From assembly GCA_029245525.1 (NCBI GenBank), contig JAQWPD010000070.1, positions 1-43,444 on the forward strand: a stretch of 43,444 nt of DNA. The letters are read 5' to 3'. The position numbers and the translations under genes are program-made. Positions 18,715-27,132 of this stretch are shown here, one piece after another. Each line of letters begins with the position of its first letter. Within the stretch, counting starts at the first letter, position 1. The notes beneath the pieces were generated by a model that was not told the origin of the DNA, did no database searches, and worked only from the letters and a program-made list of their open reading frames with translations. The DNA comes from Gammaproteobacteria bacterium (lineage in GTDB: Bacteria; Pseudomonadota; Gammaproteobacteria; Steroidobacterales; GCA-2729495).

Positions 18715-20196
18715 ATGGTCAATGAATCTATGCGAAGAACCAAAATTATTGCGACCCTCGGTCCTGCGACTGACGAGGAGGGTGCTGTTGAGCAGCTCAT
18801 CCGTGCGGGCGCTGATGTCTTCAGACTGAACTTTTCTCATGGCGACGCCGATGAACAGCGTCGACGGGTAAAAATGGTTCGTGAAGCATCGCGTTTGGTG
18901 GGTAAGCATGTTGGTATTTTGGGAGATCTGCAGGGACCAAAAATCCGCATTCGTCGATTCAAGGAAGGCCGCGTCCAATTGACTGAAGGCCAAGTGTTTG
19001 TTCTTGATAGCAGTCTTGATGGGAACTCTGGTGACGAAACAACAGTGGGAGTTGCCTACCAGAGTTTGGCCGATGATGTGAGGCCGGGTAATGTGCTGTT
19101 GCTTGATGACGGACACGTCTCGATGTTGGTCGAAAAAGTTGAGAGTCCCCGTATTGTGTGCCGTGTGCAGGTTGGCGGCGAACTAAGCAATCAGAAGGGG
19201 ATTAATTTGCACGGTGGCGGGTTGTCAGCTCCGGCCCTCACCGAGAAAGACCGCGTTGATATATTGCTCGCCGCGGAACTTGAAATCGATTGGATGGCGG
19301 TGTCATTTGTCAGATCTGCGGCTGACATTGATGAAGCGCGAGATTTGCTGCGTGATGCCGGCTGTGGAGCGCATCTGGTTGCCAAAATCGAACGCAGTGA
19401 GGCTGTTGTTAACCTTGAGAGTATTATTGACGCAAGCGATGCAGTAATGGTTGCGCGTGGTGACCTCGGTGTTGAAGTGGGTTACGCATCACTGACGAGT
19501 TTGCAGAAACGCATTATTAAAACCACTCGCACGCGGCATAAGGTTGTAATTACAGCGACCCAGATGATGGAGTCGATGATTCACAGCCAGATCCCTACTC
19601 GTGCCGAAGTATCCGATGTCGCCAATGCGGTAATGGATGGCACTGATGCGGTAATGTTATCTGCGGAATCGGCTGTCGGCGATTTCCCGGTCAAGGCCGT
19701 GGCGGCTATGGCGGAGATTTGTCTGGGTGCTGAAGCGCATGATCTGGTATCTGGCCGCCGCAATGGTCGCGACCGGCACTTCCAAAATGTCGACGAGGCG
19801 GTGGCTATGGCGGTTATGCACACCACCGCACATATGGACGTTGCTGCTATCGTGGCATTAACTGAATCGGGGTCTACAGCAAGATGGATGTCGCGTATTC
19901 GTTCGGATATTCCTATTTTTGCCTTTACCCGCCATAAAGAGACCCGACGACGTGTCACGTTATATCGCGGTGTCTATCCAGTGTATTTCGATATTACCGA
20001 TACCAATGCTGAGCGCCTTCATCAGGATATGTTTAACAAACTCATAGACCTGCATAAGGTAGATCCCGGCGATTTGCTGGTGTTTACGCAGGGTGATTTA
20101 ACCGGTATCTCGGGTGGCACCAATTCGATGAAAATTCTTTGCGTGACCGGCAGTGACCAGCCAGTGAATAGTCACAACGGGCGGATCAACGACTAG
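18715..20196 (+). CDS. pykA: Pyruvate kinase, PykA type
   Basis: The 493-residue enzyme converts phosphoenolpyruvate and ADP to pyruvate and ATP. FRLNFSHG, GPKIRIRRF, KIERSEAV, VARGDLGVEV and the signature ITATQMMESM are present. The MMESM and GDLGVEVG context fits the PykA (type II) group rather than PykF. The start may be ATG 18715 or ATG 18730 (MRRTKIIATLGPA); neither has a strong ribosome site. An extended -10-like TGGGATAAT ends at about 18706, so a transcript from it would begin almost at the first ATG. It is 110 bases after pgk. Confidence 0.95.
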   Translation: MVNESMRRTKIIATLGPATDEEGAVEQLIRAGADVFRLNFSHGDADEQRRRVKMVREASRLVGKHVGILGDLQGPKIRIRRFKEGRVQLTEGQVFVLDSSLDGNSGDETTVGVAYQSLADDVRPGNVLLLDDGHVSMLVEKVESPRIVCRVQVGGELSNQKGINLHGGGLSAPALTEKDRVDILLAAELEIDWMAVSFVRSAADIDEARDLLRDAGCGAHLVAKIERSEAVVNLESIIDASDAVMVARGDLGVEVGYASLTSLQKRIIKTTRTRHKVVITATQMMESMIHSQIPTRAEVSDVANAVMDGTDAVMLSAESAVGDFPVKAVAAMAEICLGAEAHDLVSGRRNGRDRHFQNVDEAVAMAVMHTTAHMDVAAIVALTESGSTARWMSRIRSDIPIFAFTRHKETRRRVTLYRGVYPVYFDITDTNAERLHQDMFNKLIDLHKVDPGDLLVFTQGDLTGISGGTNSMKILCVTGSDQPVNSHNGRIND

Positions 20197-20292
20197 GCTG
20201 TGTCTGCCGTGGCTGCGGATATACTTCTCTGACTTACATTGTTGATGCCCGTTTGCATTTATGTTGCGGGCCTTTAAAAGGTACACGCTGAT

Positions 20293-21081
20293 ATGTGGTC
20301 TTGTTCGCGTTCTGTTTTTCGTTTGATTGGTGTTCTCTGCCTTAGTGTGATTGGGTTGTTGTCTGCGCATGCGCAGCCGTCCGTTGAGAAAACGCCCAAT
20401 GATTCATCGAAAGGACTTGTTCTTGTGGCCGGCGCTACCGGCGGTACCGGAAAAGAAATCGTCAAACATTTGCTTGGTAGCGGCTTTGATGTTCGTGCCA
20501 TGGTGCGAAATGAAACCAAGGCGCGAGCGTTATTCGGTGACGACGTCACTTATGCAGTTGCTGATGTCCGTCAGCCTGACCAGTTAATCGAAGCAATGAC
20601 CGGCGCACGCTATGTTGCTGTGGCAATCGGTGCAACCCGCGGTGACTCGACTAATTCTCCACAATTTGTTGATTTTGGCGGGGTCCGTAATCTGGCCGAT
20701 GTTGCTGCTGCTCTGAATGTTCAACAGTTTGTTTTAGTGTCATCTTCCGGCGTTACCGATGAGGATCATTTCCTTAATCGGATGTTCGATAATGTGTTGA
20801 AATGGAAGTTACAGGGTGAGGACGCCTTGCGTGCCAGCGGCGTGCCTTTCACCATTGTAAGGCCCGGTGGTTTGGTTAATAAGCCTGGGGGGCAGGATAA
20901 GATAGTGTTTGCGCAGGGCGACACCACCTCCGGTACGATCACTCGTGATGACGTTGCCATTATTTGCGTGGCTGCGCTGCAATCTCCAGAAGCAGTCAAT
21001 AAAACCTTTGAAGCTTATTCCGAACCCGGGACACCCTCGGGTAATTGGCCGGCAATGTTTGGCGCGCTGATAGCCGATTAA
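20293..21081 (+). CDS. Atypical-SDR NAD(P)-binding protein with a signal peptide
   Basis: This 262-residue protein has a Rossmann NAD(P)-binding motif GATGGTG at 47-53 and a NmrA-like/atypical SDR body (VSSSGVTDE, TIVRPGGLVN). The usual catalytic Tyr of YxxxK is not visible; that region reads NVLKWKLQGEDAL. Unusually, the N terminus is a Sec-type signal peptide: basic residues, a hydrophobic run and AHA-Q at residues 25-28. There is no internal Met before the Rossmann motif, and AAGG precedes the ATG by 10 bases, so the export signal looks genuine. The substrate is unknown. Confidence 0.8.
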   Translation: MWSCSRSVFRLIGVLCLSVIGLLSAHAQPSVEKTPNDSSKGLVLVAGATGGTGKEIVKHLLGSGFDVRAMVRNETKARALFGDDVTYAVADVRQPDQLIEAMTGARYVAVAIGATRGDSTNSPQFVDFGGVRNLADVAAALNVQQFVLVSSSGVTDEDHFLNRMFDNVLKWKLQGEDALRASGVPFTIVRPGGLVNKPGGQDKIVFAQGDTTSGTITRDDVAIICVAALQSPEAVNKTFEAYSEPGTPSGNWPAMFGALIAD

Positions 21082-21103
21082 AAAACCTTTCTTGCAGCGT
21101 TAT

Positions 21104-21118
21104 CCGGAATAGTTCCGG
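21104..21118. repeat. Inverted repeat between the SDR and carrier genes
   Basis: CCGGAA-TAG-TTCCGG is a perfect 6-base hairpin with a 3-base centre, 22 bases after the SDR stop. No T-run follows, so it is a weak terminator candidate or a protein site. Confidence 0.35.
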
Positions 21119-21148
21119 GTGGCAATTTATCTGCTTATGGATACTAAG

Positions 21149-22462
21149 ATGAATAAAAAACAACCTAATCTGCTGTCCCGTTTTATGAAGACGGCCTCAC
21201 AAATTGAGTCAAATGAGTTGCGTTCGGTGCTGCTGGCATTTGCCTTGGTCTTTACTCTAATGGCGGCTTGGTACATTTTGCGGCCAGTGCGGGATGCGAT
21301 GGCCAGTGAGTGGACCGATACTGAGGTTAGCTTTTTATGGAATATTAATTTTTTAGTTAGTGTATTTGCCGTCGCTATCTATGGCTTTGCCGTTTCTAAA
21401 GTGAAATTTAAGTATTTGGTTCCTGGGGTGTATGGGTTTTTTGCCGCATCTTTTGTCGCCTTCTATTTTGGCGTGAGTGGTGTCGAGGACCGCGTGCTTA
21501 TTGATAAAATCTTCTATGTCTGGGTGAGCGTCTTTAGTCTCTTTCATATCTCAGTGTTCTGGAGCTTCATGTCCGATTTGTTCACTAAGGAGCAGTCTAA
21601 TCGTCTCTTTGCATTTATAGCAGCGGGTTCAAGTGCAGGCGCGTTGATTGGTCCGCTGATTCCAGCATTGTTTGCCGACGACCTGGGCACCGATACCTTG
21701 ATGTTAATTGCCGCTGTAGTTTTGATTTTTCCCATTGGGATAGTGCTGTATCTCGAGCGCCTTAAGGTGGTTGATTTGCATAATGAGGTTGTGCACGCTG
21801 ATTTGAGTGCGGCGAAGATTGGTGGCAACCCATTTGCGGGCTTCAAAATGTTTGTGACTAACCCCTATTTGTTGGCAATTGGCGCTTTTATCCTTCTGTA
21901 TACAGCCATTGGCTCATTCGTGTATTTTGAACAGAAGAATCTCTTGGCACAGTTTATTGAAACCCGTGCAGAGCGCACAGAAGTTCTGGCCATGGTTGAT
22001 TGGGTGGTTAATATTTTGACATTCGCTATTGGCATGTTTGCGACGGGTCGTATTGTTGAGCGTTTTGGGATGGCCGTGACTCTGTCGTTGGTTCCGTTTG
22101 TTATTGCCGCCGGTCTATTGGTCCTGGCTTTCGCACCTTTGCTGACTGTGGTGCTGGTTCTCCAGGTGGTTCGTCGAGCGGGCAATTATGCGATCACCCG
22201 CCCTTCGCGTGAAATGCTGTTTACCGCAGTAGATCGCGAGACGCGATTTAAGGCGAAGCCGGTTATTGACATTGCGGTGTATCGTGGCGGTGATGCTGTG
22301 AGCAGTATTGCGTTTGCAGGTCTTACCGATGGGGTGGGTCTTGGCTTGGGGGCAATGGCTGCCGTGGGCGCAGGCATTGCGGCACTCTGGGGTGTGGTGG
22401 GTCGGTATCTCGGACGAATGTTTACCCGGATGGATATCCAGAAAGCACCGCTGAAGGAGTAG
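21149..22462 (+). CDS. MFS-like carrier of the NTP/NDP exchanger (Npt/Tlc) type
   Basis: This is a roughly 437-residue polytopic membrane protein with about 11-12 hydrophobic segments. The N-terminal ELRSVLLAFALVF followed by YILRPVRDAM is characteristic of free-living bacterial proteins annotated in the Npt1/Npt2 nucleotide-transporter or MFS families. The substrate is not established. I chose ATG 21149, preceded by TGGAT at about 7 bases; GTG 21119 and ATG 21137 are alternatives. It follows the exported SDR gene by 67 bases and is convergent with the peroxiredoxin gene. Confidence 0.75.
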   Translation: MNKKQPNLLSRFMKTASQIESNELRSVLLAFALVFTLMAAWYILRPVRDAMASEWTDTEVSFLWNINFLVSVFAVAIYGFAVSKVKFKYLVPGVYGFFAASFVAFYFGVSGVEDRVLIDKIFYVWVSVFSLFHISVFWSFMSDLFTKEQSNRLFAFIAAGSSAGALIGPLIPALFADDLGTDTLMLIAAVVLIFPIGIVLYLERLKVVDLHNEVVHADLSAAKIGGNPFAGFKMFVTNPYLLAIGAFILLYTAIGSFVYFEQKNLLAQFIETRAERTEVLAMVDWVVNILTFAIGMFATGRIVERFGMAVTLSLVPFVIAAGLLVLAFAPLLTVVLVLQVVRRAGNYAITRPSREMLFTAVDRETRFKAKPVIDIAVYRGGDAVSSIAFAGLTDGVGLGLGAMAAVGAGIAALWGVVGRYLGRMFTRMDIQKAPLKE

Positions 22463-22478
22463 CGTCTAAGCTTGGTGT

Positions 22479-23009
22479 TCAGCTGCCCTGCAGGGATTTT
22501 AGGTCTTCTAGCACTTGGGCGGAGTGGGATTCTGCATTGACCTTGCCGTAGTGCTTGGCAATGTGGCCTTCTGGATCGATGATAAAGGACTGGCGCTTCG
22601 CCATCTCGAAACTGCCGATCTTCGCGTAAACCCCATAAGCTTTGGCTGTGCTTTTGTCTGTGTCGGCAAGAATCGAAAAGGGCAGGCTGTATTTTTCAGA
22701 AAAATCTGCATGCGACTCGACGTCGTCGAGGCTCACGCCCATCACTACCGCATTGATTTCATCGAAAGCAAAGATATTGTCGCGAAATGCACAGGCTTCT
22801 TTCGTGCAGCCTGGCGTATCGTCTTTGGGGTAAAAGTAAAGGGCTACCCATTGGCCTCGGTACTGTTCAAGTGAAACCCATTTACCGTTCTGGTCCTGCA
22901 GCTTGAACTCTGGTGCGACCTTGCCTGGTTCCAATGCCACCGCATTGAGTGAAATGCCCAGTATCAGCCAGAGACTTGAGAGTATGCCCTTTTTTACATT
23001 GGTCATCAT
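22479..23009 (-). CDS. Exported PrxQ/Bcp-type peroxiredoxin
   Basis: The 176-residue protein belongs to the thiol peroxidases that reduce hydrogen peroxide and organic peroxides. The peroxidatic Cys68 is in TPGCTKEAC and the resolving Cys73 is five residues on, the PrxQ arrangement. Most Bcp proteins are cytoplasmic and about 155 residues. This one has an extra N-terminal signal peptide (about residues 1-25, ending AVA-LE), so it should act in the periplasm. AGGACGG precedes the ATG pair at 23009/23006. Its start overlaps the divergent patatin gene. Confidence 0.92.
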   Translation of the reverse strand: MMTNVKKGILSSLWLILGISLNAVALEPGKVAPEFKLQDQNGKWVSLEQYRGQWVALYFYPKDDTPGCTKEACAFRDNIFAFDEINAVVMGVSLDDVESHADFSEKYSLPFSILADTDKSTAKAYGVYAKIGSFEMAKRQSFIIDPEGHIAKHYGKVNAESHSAQVLEDLKSLQGS

Positions 23010-24411
23010 GCCGTCCTATTGGTCATTATTGGTTGGAAGTGCCTTTAAGTTTACACAAAATTTAGTCGTTGAGCGTGGCATAGCAGATGCACCTTTGCTG
23101 CGGTCGCTGTACTATGTGGCAATGTTGCTGGGCAAATCAAAGACTGCTAAATCCGCTGCGGACACGCCTAAGATGGGCCTTGTGCTGCCTGGGGGCGGTG
23201 CTCGTTGCGCTTATCAAGTGGGCGTACTTAAGGCGGTTGCCGAATTAATGCCGCCACGCGCGGCTAACCCGTTTTCCGTTATTAGCGGCACGTCTGCCGG
23301 AGCGATTAACTCGGTTGTTTTAGCGACTCGCGCAAAGTCGTTTCGCAACGCTATCGCCGATATGGAGTTGGTGTGGGGACACTTCCGTTCAGAGCAGGTG
23401 TTTAAGTCAGATGCGTGGACCATGTTGTGTACCAGTCTTCGCTGGCTAGGTGCATTGGTGTCGGGCGGAGTGCTCGTTACGCCACCGAAGTCGCTGCTTA
23501 ATAATGCGCCACTGCGGGAATTGCTGCAGCAGAATGTGCGCATGAACTATATCGACCGATCATTAGAACGAGGCTATCTGGATGCAATAGCGGTAACCGC
23601 CGCAGGTTATGATTCTGCCCGCTCAGTAACGTTTTTTCAGTCCCGCGAAGATGTTTTGGAGTGGGAGAGAGTTCGCCGCAAGGGCAATCAGGATAAAATT
23701 ACTCTTGATCATTTAATGGCGAGTGTTGCTGTGCCGATGGTGTTTCCCCCGGTTCAGTTGGGAAAGGAGTTTTTTGGCGATGGCGCTATGCGGCAGGCCA
23801 CACCCTTGTCACCTGCTGTGCGTTTAGGAGCCGATAGGATTCTGGTCATTGGTGTTCGTAATGAGGAGCAGGACTCACTAAAAGCCGGAGCTCCGCAGTC
23901 CCCCAATTTTGGCCGCATTGCAGGTTACATGCTTGACGCATTGTTTATGGATGGTCTTTCGGCTGACCTGGAACGCCTCACCCGGTTGAACACCATTATT
24001 GCTAACGTGCCGCAGAAAGTCGTCGAGAACGAAGGCGAGCGGTTACGGTTTATCGAAGCCTTCGTTATATTGCCAAGCGAGGATATTCGAGACATCGCCG
24101 GGCAGCATATGCATGAACTGCCATGGCCGGTTCGCATGCTGCTGCGCGGGATAGGGGCAATGAATACTGGCGGTCGTCAACTGTTGAGCTATTTGTTGTT
24201 CGAATCGGGTTATACCCGGCATCTTATTGATCTTGGTTATCGCGATGCGATGGCCAATAAAGACGATCTATTAGCTTTCATGCAGGGGAAGGATATGATG
24301 ACCGAGGGCGGTATCAGCGGCTGGAGTAGGCTGGATACCGAGTACATGGACGAATCTAATGGGCTTAGTATTCCGGTGAGTGCTGGTTCAGGTGAGGAAG
24401 AGCGCCCCTAA
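23008..24411 (+). CDS. Patatin-like phospholipase
   Basis: A 467-residue product is predicted from ATG 23008. The patatin domain carries the oxyanion loop PGGGARCAYQVG (61-72), the nucleophile elbow GTSAG with Ser96, and the catalytic Asp in FFGDGAMR. Such enzymes hydrolyse acyl chains of phospholipids; bacterial members include effectors and lipid-turnover enzymes. The N-terminal 55 residues are hydrophobic in part. The start is uncertain: the frame is open to 22903, and ATG 23122 is also possible. No convincing ribosome site precedes 23008. The 3' end overlaps mgtE by 24 bases, tail to tail. Confidence 0.85.
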   Translation: MPSYWSLLVGSAFKFTQNLVVERGIADAPLLRSLYYVAMLLGKSKTAKSAADTPKMGLVLPGGGARCAYQVGVLKAVAELMPPRAANPFSVISGTSAGAINSVVLATRAKSFRNAIADMELVWGHFRSEQVFKSDAWTMLCTSLRWLGALVSGGVLVTPPKSLLNNAPLRELLQQNVRMNYIDRSLERGYLDAIAVTAAGYDSARSVTFFQSREDVLEWERVRRKGNQDKITLDHLMASVAVPMVFPPVQLGKEFFGDGAMRQATPLSPAVRLGADRILVIGVRNEEQDSLKAGAPQSPNFGRIAGYMLDALFMDGLSADLERLTRLNTIIANVPQKVVENEGERLRFIEAFVILPSEDIRDIAGQHMHELPWPVRMLLRGIGAMNTGGRQLLSYLLFESGYTRHLIDLGYRDAMANKDDLLAFMQGKDMMTEGGISGWSRLDTEYMDESNGLSIPVSAGSGEEERP

Positions 24412-25731
24412 CCCAAGGAACGCAACAAAGCCGATCACGTCGGTAAACGTGGTAAGCACTACACCGCCGGCCAGCGCAGGATCAATATTAAGCCGACGCA
24501 GTATCAGCGGAATGCTGAACCCGGCCAGCGCAGCTGCCAGGAGATTAATGGCCAGTGCAGCGGCGATAATGACACCGACTTTCCAGCTCGCGAAAAACAG
24601 CATGGTTACCACTGCAACTACGGCAGCCCAGATTATTCCATTTAATACGGCGACGGAGAGCTCTTTTCTCAGCAGCCAGCGTTGATTCGAATCCTGAACG
24701 CGACCCAATGCTATGCCGCGGATCATGAGTGTTAGCGTCTGGCTTCCTGCGATACCCCCCATGCTGGCAACTACCGGCATCAATACGGCAAGTACCACCA
24801 CTTTCTCGATAGTTGGTTGAAACAGACTGACCACGGCTGCGGCGAGAAATCCAGTAGCCAGGTTAGCTCCCAGCCAAACGGCACGGCGACGACTGCTGCT
24901 CACAACAGGAGCAAACATGTCATCGTCTTCATCGAGGCCTGCTCTGCTTAGAATGTCGTGATCTGCGAGTTCCTGAATAACATCGACAACATCATCGATG
25001 GTAATCTGTCCGAGCAGCAACCCGGCGTCATTAACGACCGCAGCAGTAACCATATCCAAGCCTGTAAATACTTTAGCCACCTCGGCTTCCGATGCGCTAA
25101 CGTCAATGGCCTCGGCTTCTTTGTCAAGAATCTCTTTTACCTGAGTTTGCGGATTACTGGTGACGAGTTTAGATAACAGCACGGTACCTTGATAACGATC
25201 CTTAGTGTCAACAACAAAGATACTGTTGGTGTTATCAGGGAGTTCGCCAAGCGTGCGCAAGTAGCGCAAGGCAAGGTCAACCGTAACGTCCGGTTGCACT
25301 GAGACAGCGTCCGGATTCATCAAACCACCGGCGGTATCCTCAGGCCATGCCATCACTGATTCAAGGCGTTGTCGGTCGCGTATGCTTAGAGACTTGATGA
25401 CCTCATCAGTTATATCCTGCGGCAGGTCAGCGACCAGATCAGCAAGGTCATCCAGCTCCATGCCTTCGGTAGCAGCAAGAACTTCCTCCGCAGTAATGCG
25501 CTCCAGAAGTCCGGTACGCACCGCATCGTTTAATTCAAGCAGGACATCGCCTTCGTCATCTGTGTTGGTAAAATCCCAGACGATTTGGCGCTTCTCCGGC
25601 GGCAAAGACTCAATGAGCAGAGCAACTTCCGAGGGGTGAAGTTCTGCAACAATAGCTGCGAGCTGCTCAGGAGCGCCGTCCTCAATAAGGACGCTCAGCT
25701 GATCAAGGTCCGACTTTATATCCTTTTTCAT
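24388..25731 (-). CDS. mgtE: MgtE-type magnesium channel
   Basis: The 447-residue protein has the family layout: a helical N domain (about 1-130), two CBS domains (about 130-255) and a five-helix pore domain (about 285-447) with GSQTLTLMIRGIALG. MgtE admits Mg2+ and closes when its cytoplasmic domains bind Mg2+. The gene lies 132 bases downstream of rapZ. The short gap holds no recognisable M-box riboswitch. The stop overlaps the patatin gene on the other strand. Confidence 0.95.
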   Translation of the reverse strand: MKKDIKSDLDQLSVLIEDGAPEQLAAIVAELHPSEVALLIESLPPEKRQIVWDFTNTDDEGDVLLELNDAVRTGLLERITAEEVLAATEGMELDDLADLVADLPQDITDEVIKSLSIRDRQRLESVMAWPEDTAGGLMNPDAVSVQPDVTVDLALRYLRTLGELPDNTNSIFVVDTKDRYQGTVLLSKLVTSNPQTQVKEILDKEAEAIDVSASEAEVAKVFTGLDMVTAAVVNDAGLLLGQITIDDVVDVIQELADHDILSRAGLDEDDDMFAPVVSSSRRRAVWLGANLATGFLAAAVVSLFQPTIEKVVVLAVLMPVVASMGGIAGSQTLTLMIRGIALGRVQDSNQRWLLRKELSVAVLNGIIWAAVVAVVTMLFFASWKVGVIIAAALAINLLAAALAGFSIPLILRRLNIDPALAGGVVLTTFTDVIGFVAFLGLGALFLT

Positions 25732-25863
25732 AGGTGTGGTCCGCCAAAAGCAATGCCCGATACGGCTGCCTTTTTATCGCGATGACAGCATCTGTAGGGT
25801 GTCGTGATAGTGTTGGAGTGTAGCGGGGAACTCGGAAAAGCACGAGTCTTGAATTCGGGATGA

Positions 25864-26745
25864 TCAGGTATCAGTGCCGGGTGGTATTTTAAGTAACTCA
25901 TTATGGCGGCTCATAATGTGCCTGTACTCTTTGCTTAGCGCCTTAGTGATTTCTTCTACAATGTATACTGACCGATGCTGCCCGCCGGTGCAGCCGATGG
26001 CTACTGTCATATAGTTTCGCCGTGTTTCAGTGTATTCGGGAATTCGGTGACGCAGAAAATCGAGAATATCCTGCATCATGGTGCGGACTAATTCGTTGGG
26101 TGCGAGAAAGTCGGCAACTCCCTGATCTTTGCCATTCAGATGTCGCAGCGAAGGTTCCCAGTAGGGGTTGGGCAAACAGCGCACATCAAATACAAAGTCT
26201 GCATCAAAAGGCACTCCGTGCTTGTAACCAAATGATTCTATCAGTAATGAAATCTCATCCTCTTCACGCCCGCCAACGCGTTGGCTAATAAGGTCGCGGA
26301 GTTCATACACGCTGGTGTTGGTCGTATCGATAACCAGATCGCAGGAGTTTGATACGGCGCTGAGCAATTTACGCTCTCTTTCAATAGCATCGCTCATGCT
26401 CATGCTCTTGCCGCGCAGAGGATGCTTGCGCCGTGTTTCTCTGTAGCGCTTTAGCAGAACATCAGTATCCGCGTGAAGATAGATAACATCGGCGCTGATA
26501 TTCTTCTTTCGCAGGGAATAAAACAATTCGGGCAGAGCATTAAGATCCGCCTCTTTGTTGCGAGCATCAATGCCCAGAGCTAGGTTCTCATAAGCTCTAT
26601 CCGAGCTTTCTATTAACTGAGAAAGCATTGATCCCAGAAGGCTAACGGGAATATTATCGATGCAGTAAAAATCGAGATCTTCCAGCATATTCAGTGCAAC
26701 ACTTTTGCCTGATCCTGATAGCCCGCTGACAATAAGTATGCGCAT
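25864..26745 (-). CDS. rapZ: RNase adapter protein RapZ
   Basis: This 293-residue protein has the P-loop GLSGSGKS (8-15) and the conserved C-terminal domain with DVRCLPNPYWEP and GCTGGQHRS. In enterobacteria RapZ binds glucosamine-6-phosphate and directs RNase E to the small RNA GlmZ, controlling GlmS. Whether GlmY/GlmZ exist here cannot be judged. It starts three bases after hpf; the ptsN gene that normally sits between them, and npr after it, are absent. Confidence 0.95.
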   Translation of the reverse strand: MRILIVSGLSGSGKSVALNMLEDLDFYCIDNIPVSLLGSMLSQLIESSDRAYENLALGIDARNKEADLNALPELFYSLRKKNISADVIYLHADTDVLLKRYRETRRKHPLRGKSMSMSDAIERERKLLSAVSNSCDLVIDTTNTSVYELRDLISQRVGGREEDEISLLIESFGYKHGVPFDADFVFDVRCLPNPYWEPSLRHLNGKDQGVADFLAPNELVRTMMQDILDFLRHRIPEYTETRRNYMTVAIGCTGGQHRSVYIVEEITKALSKEYRHIMSRHNELLKIPPGTDT

Positions 26746-26748
26746 TTT

Positions 26749-27069
26749 TTAAGAGACGTTGCGTTTTAATGAATCCCGAGCGTGGTGATCGGTTGTTTTT
26801 TCTTTGTGTTTTTTCACTTGACGATCAAGCTTATCGGCCAGCGCATCAATGGCAGCGTACATATTGTCGTCTACAGCATCGGCGAAGAGGGTGGCACCAG
26901 TTACATGAATGGTTGCCTCTGCTTTATGCTCGAGTTTTTCAACAGTAAGGATGCATTGGATGTCCGTGACATTGTCGAAGTGGCGCTCAATGCGCTTTAT
27001 TTTATCGCCCACATATTCACGGAGAGCATCGGTAACTTCGACATGGTGGCCACTTAGATTGACTTGCAT
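26749..27069 (-). CDS. hpf: Ribosome hibernation promoting factor, short form
   Basis: The 106-residue protein has the Hpf/YfiA fold with MQVNLSGHHVEVTDALREYV and the downstream ATIHVTGATLFADA and DNMYAAIDALADKLDRQ. Its length marks the short HPF class, which helps form inactive 100S ribosomes in stationary phase together with RMF. It has a strong AAGGAG site before the ATG. It is located between rpoN and rapZ, as in most relatives. Confidence 0.95.
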   Translation of the reverse strand: MQVNLSGHHVEVTDALREYVGDKIKRIERHFDNVTDIQCILTVEKLEHKAEATIHVTGATLFADAVDDNMYAAIDALADKLDRQVKKHKEKTTDHHARDSLKRNVS

Positions 27070-27132
27070 ATTTGACTCCTTAATTGTAATTTTTTCAGCG
27101 CATAGGCCTAAATTAATTGACGCTATAGTGTA

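Noticed and set aside
22485-22500. CCCTGCAGGG near the carrier/peroxiredoxin junction as a terminator
   Set aside because: The stem is only three GC pairs around TGCA and lacks a convincing T-run.
25732-25863. M-box Mg2+ riboswitch ahead of mgtE
   Set aside because: The 132-base gap also contains the rapZ 3' flank and shows no M-box core that I recognise.
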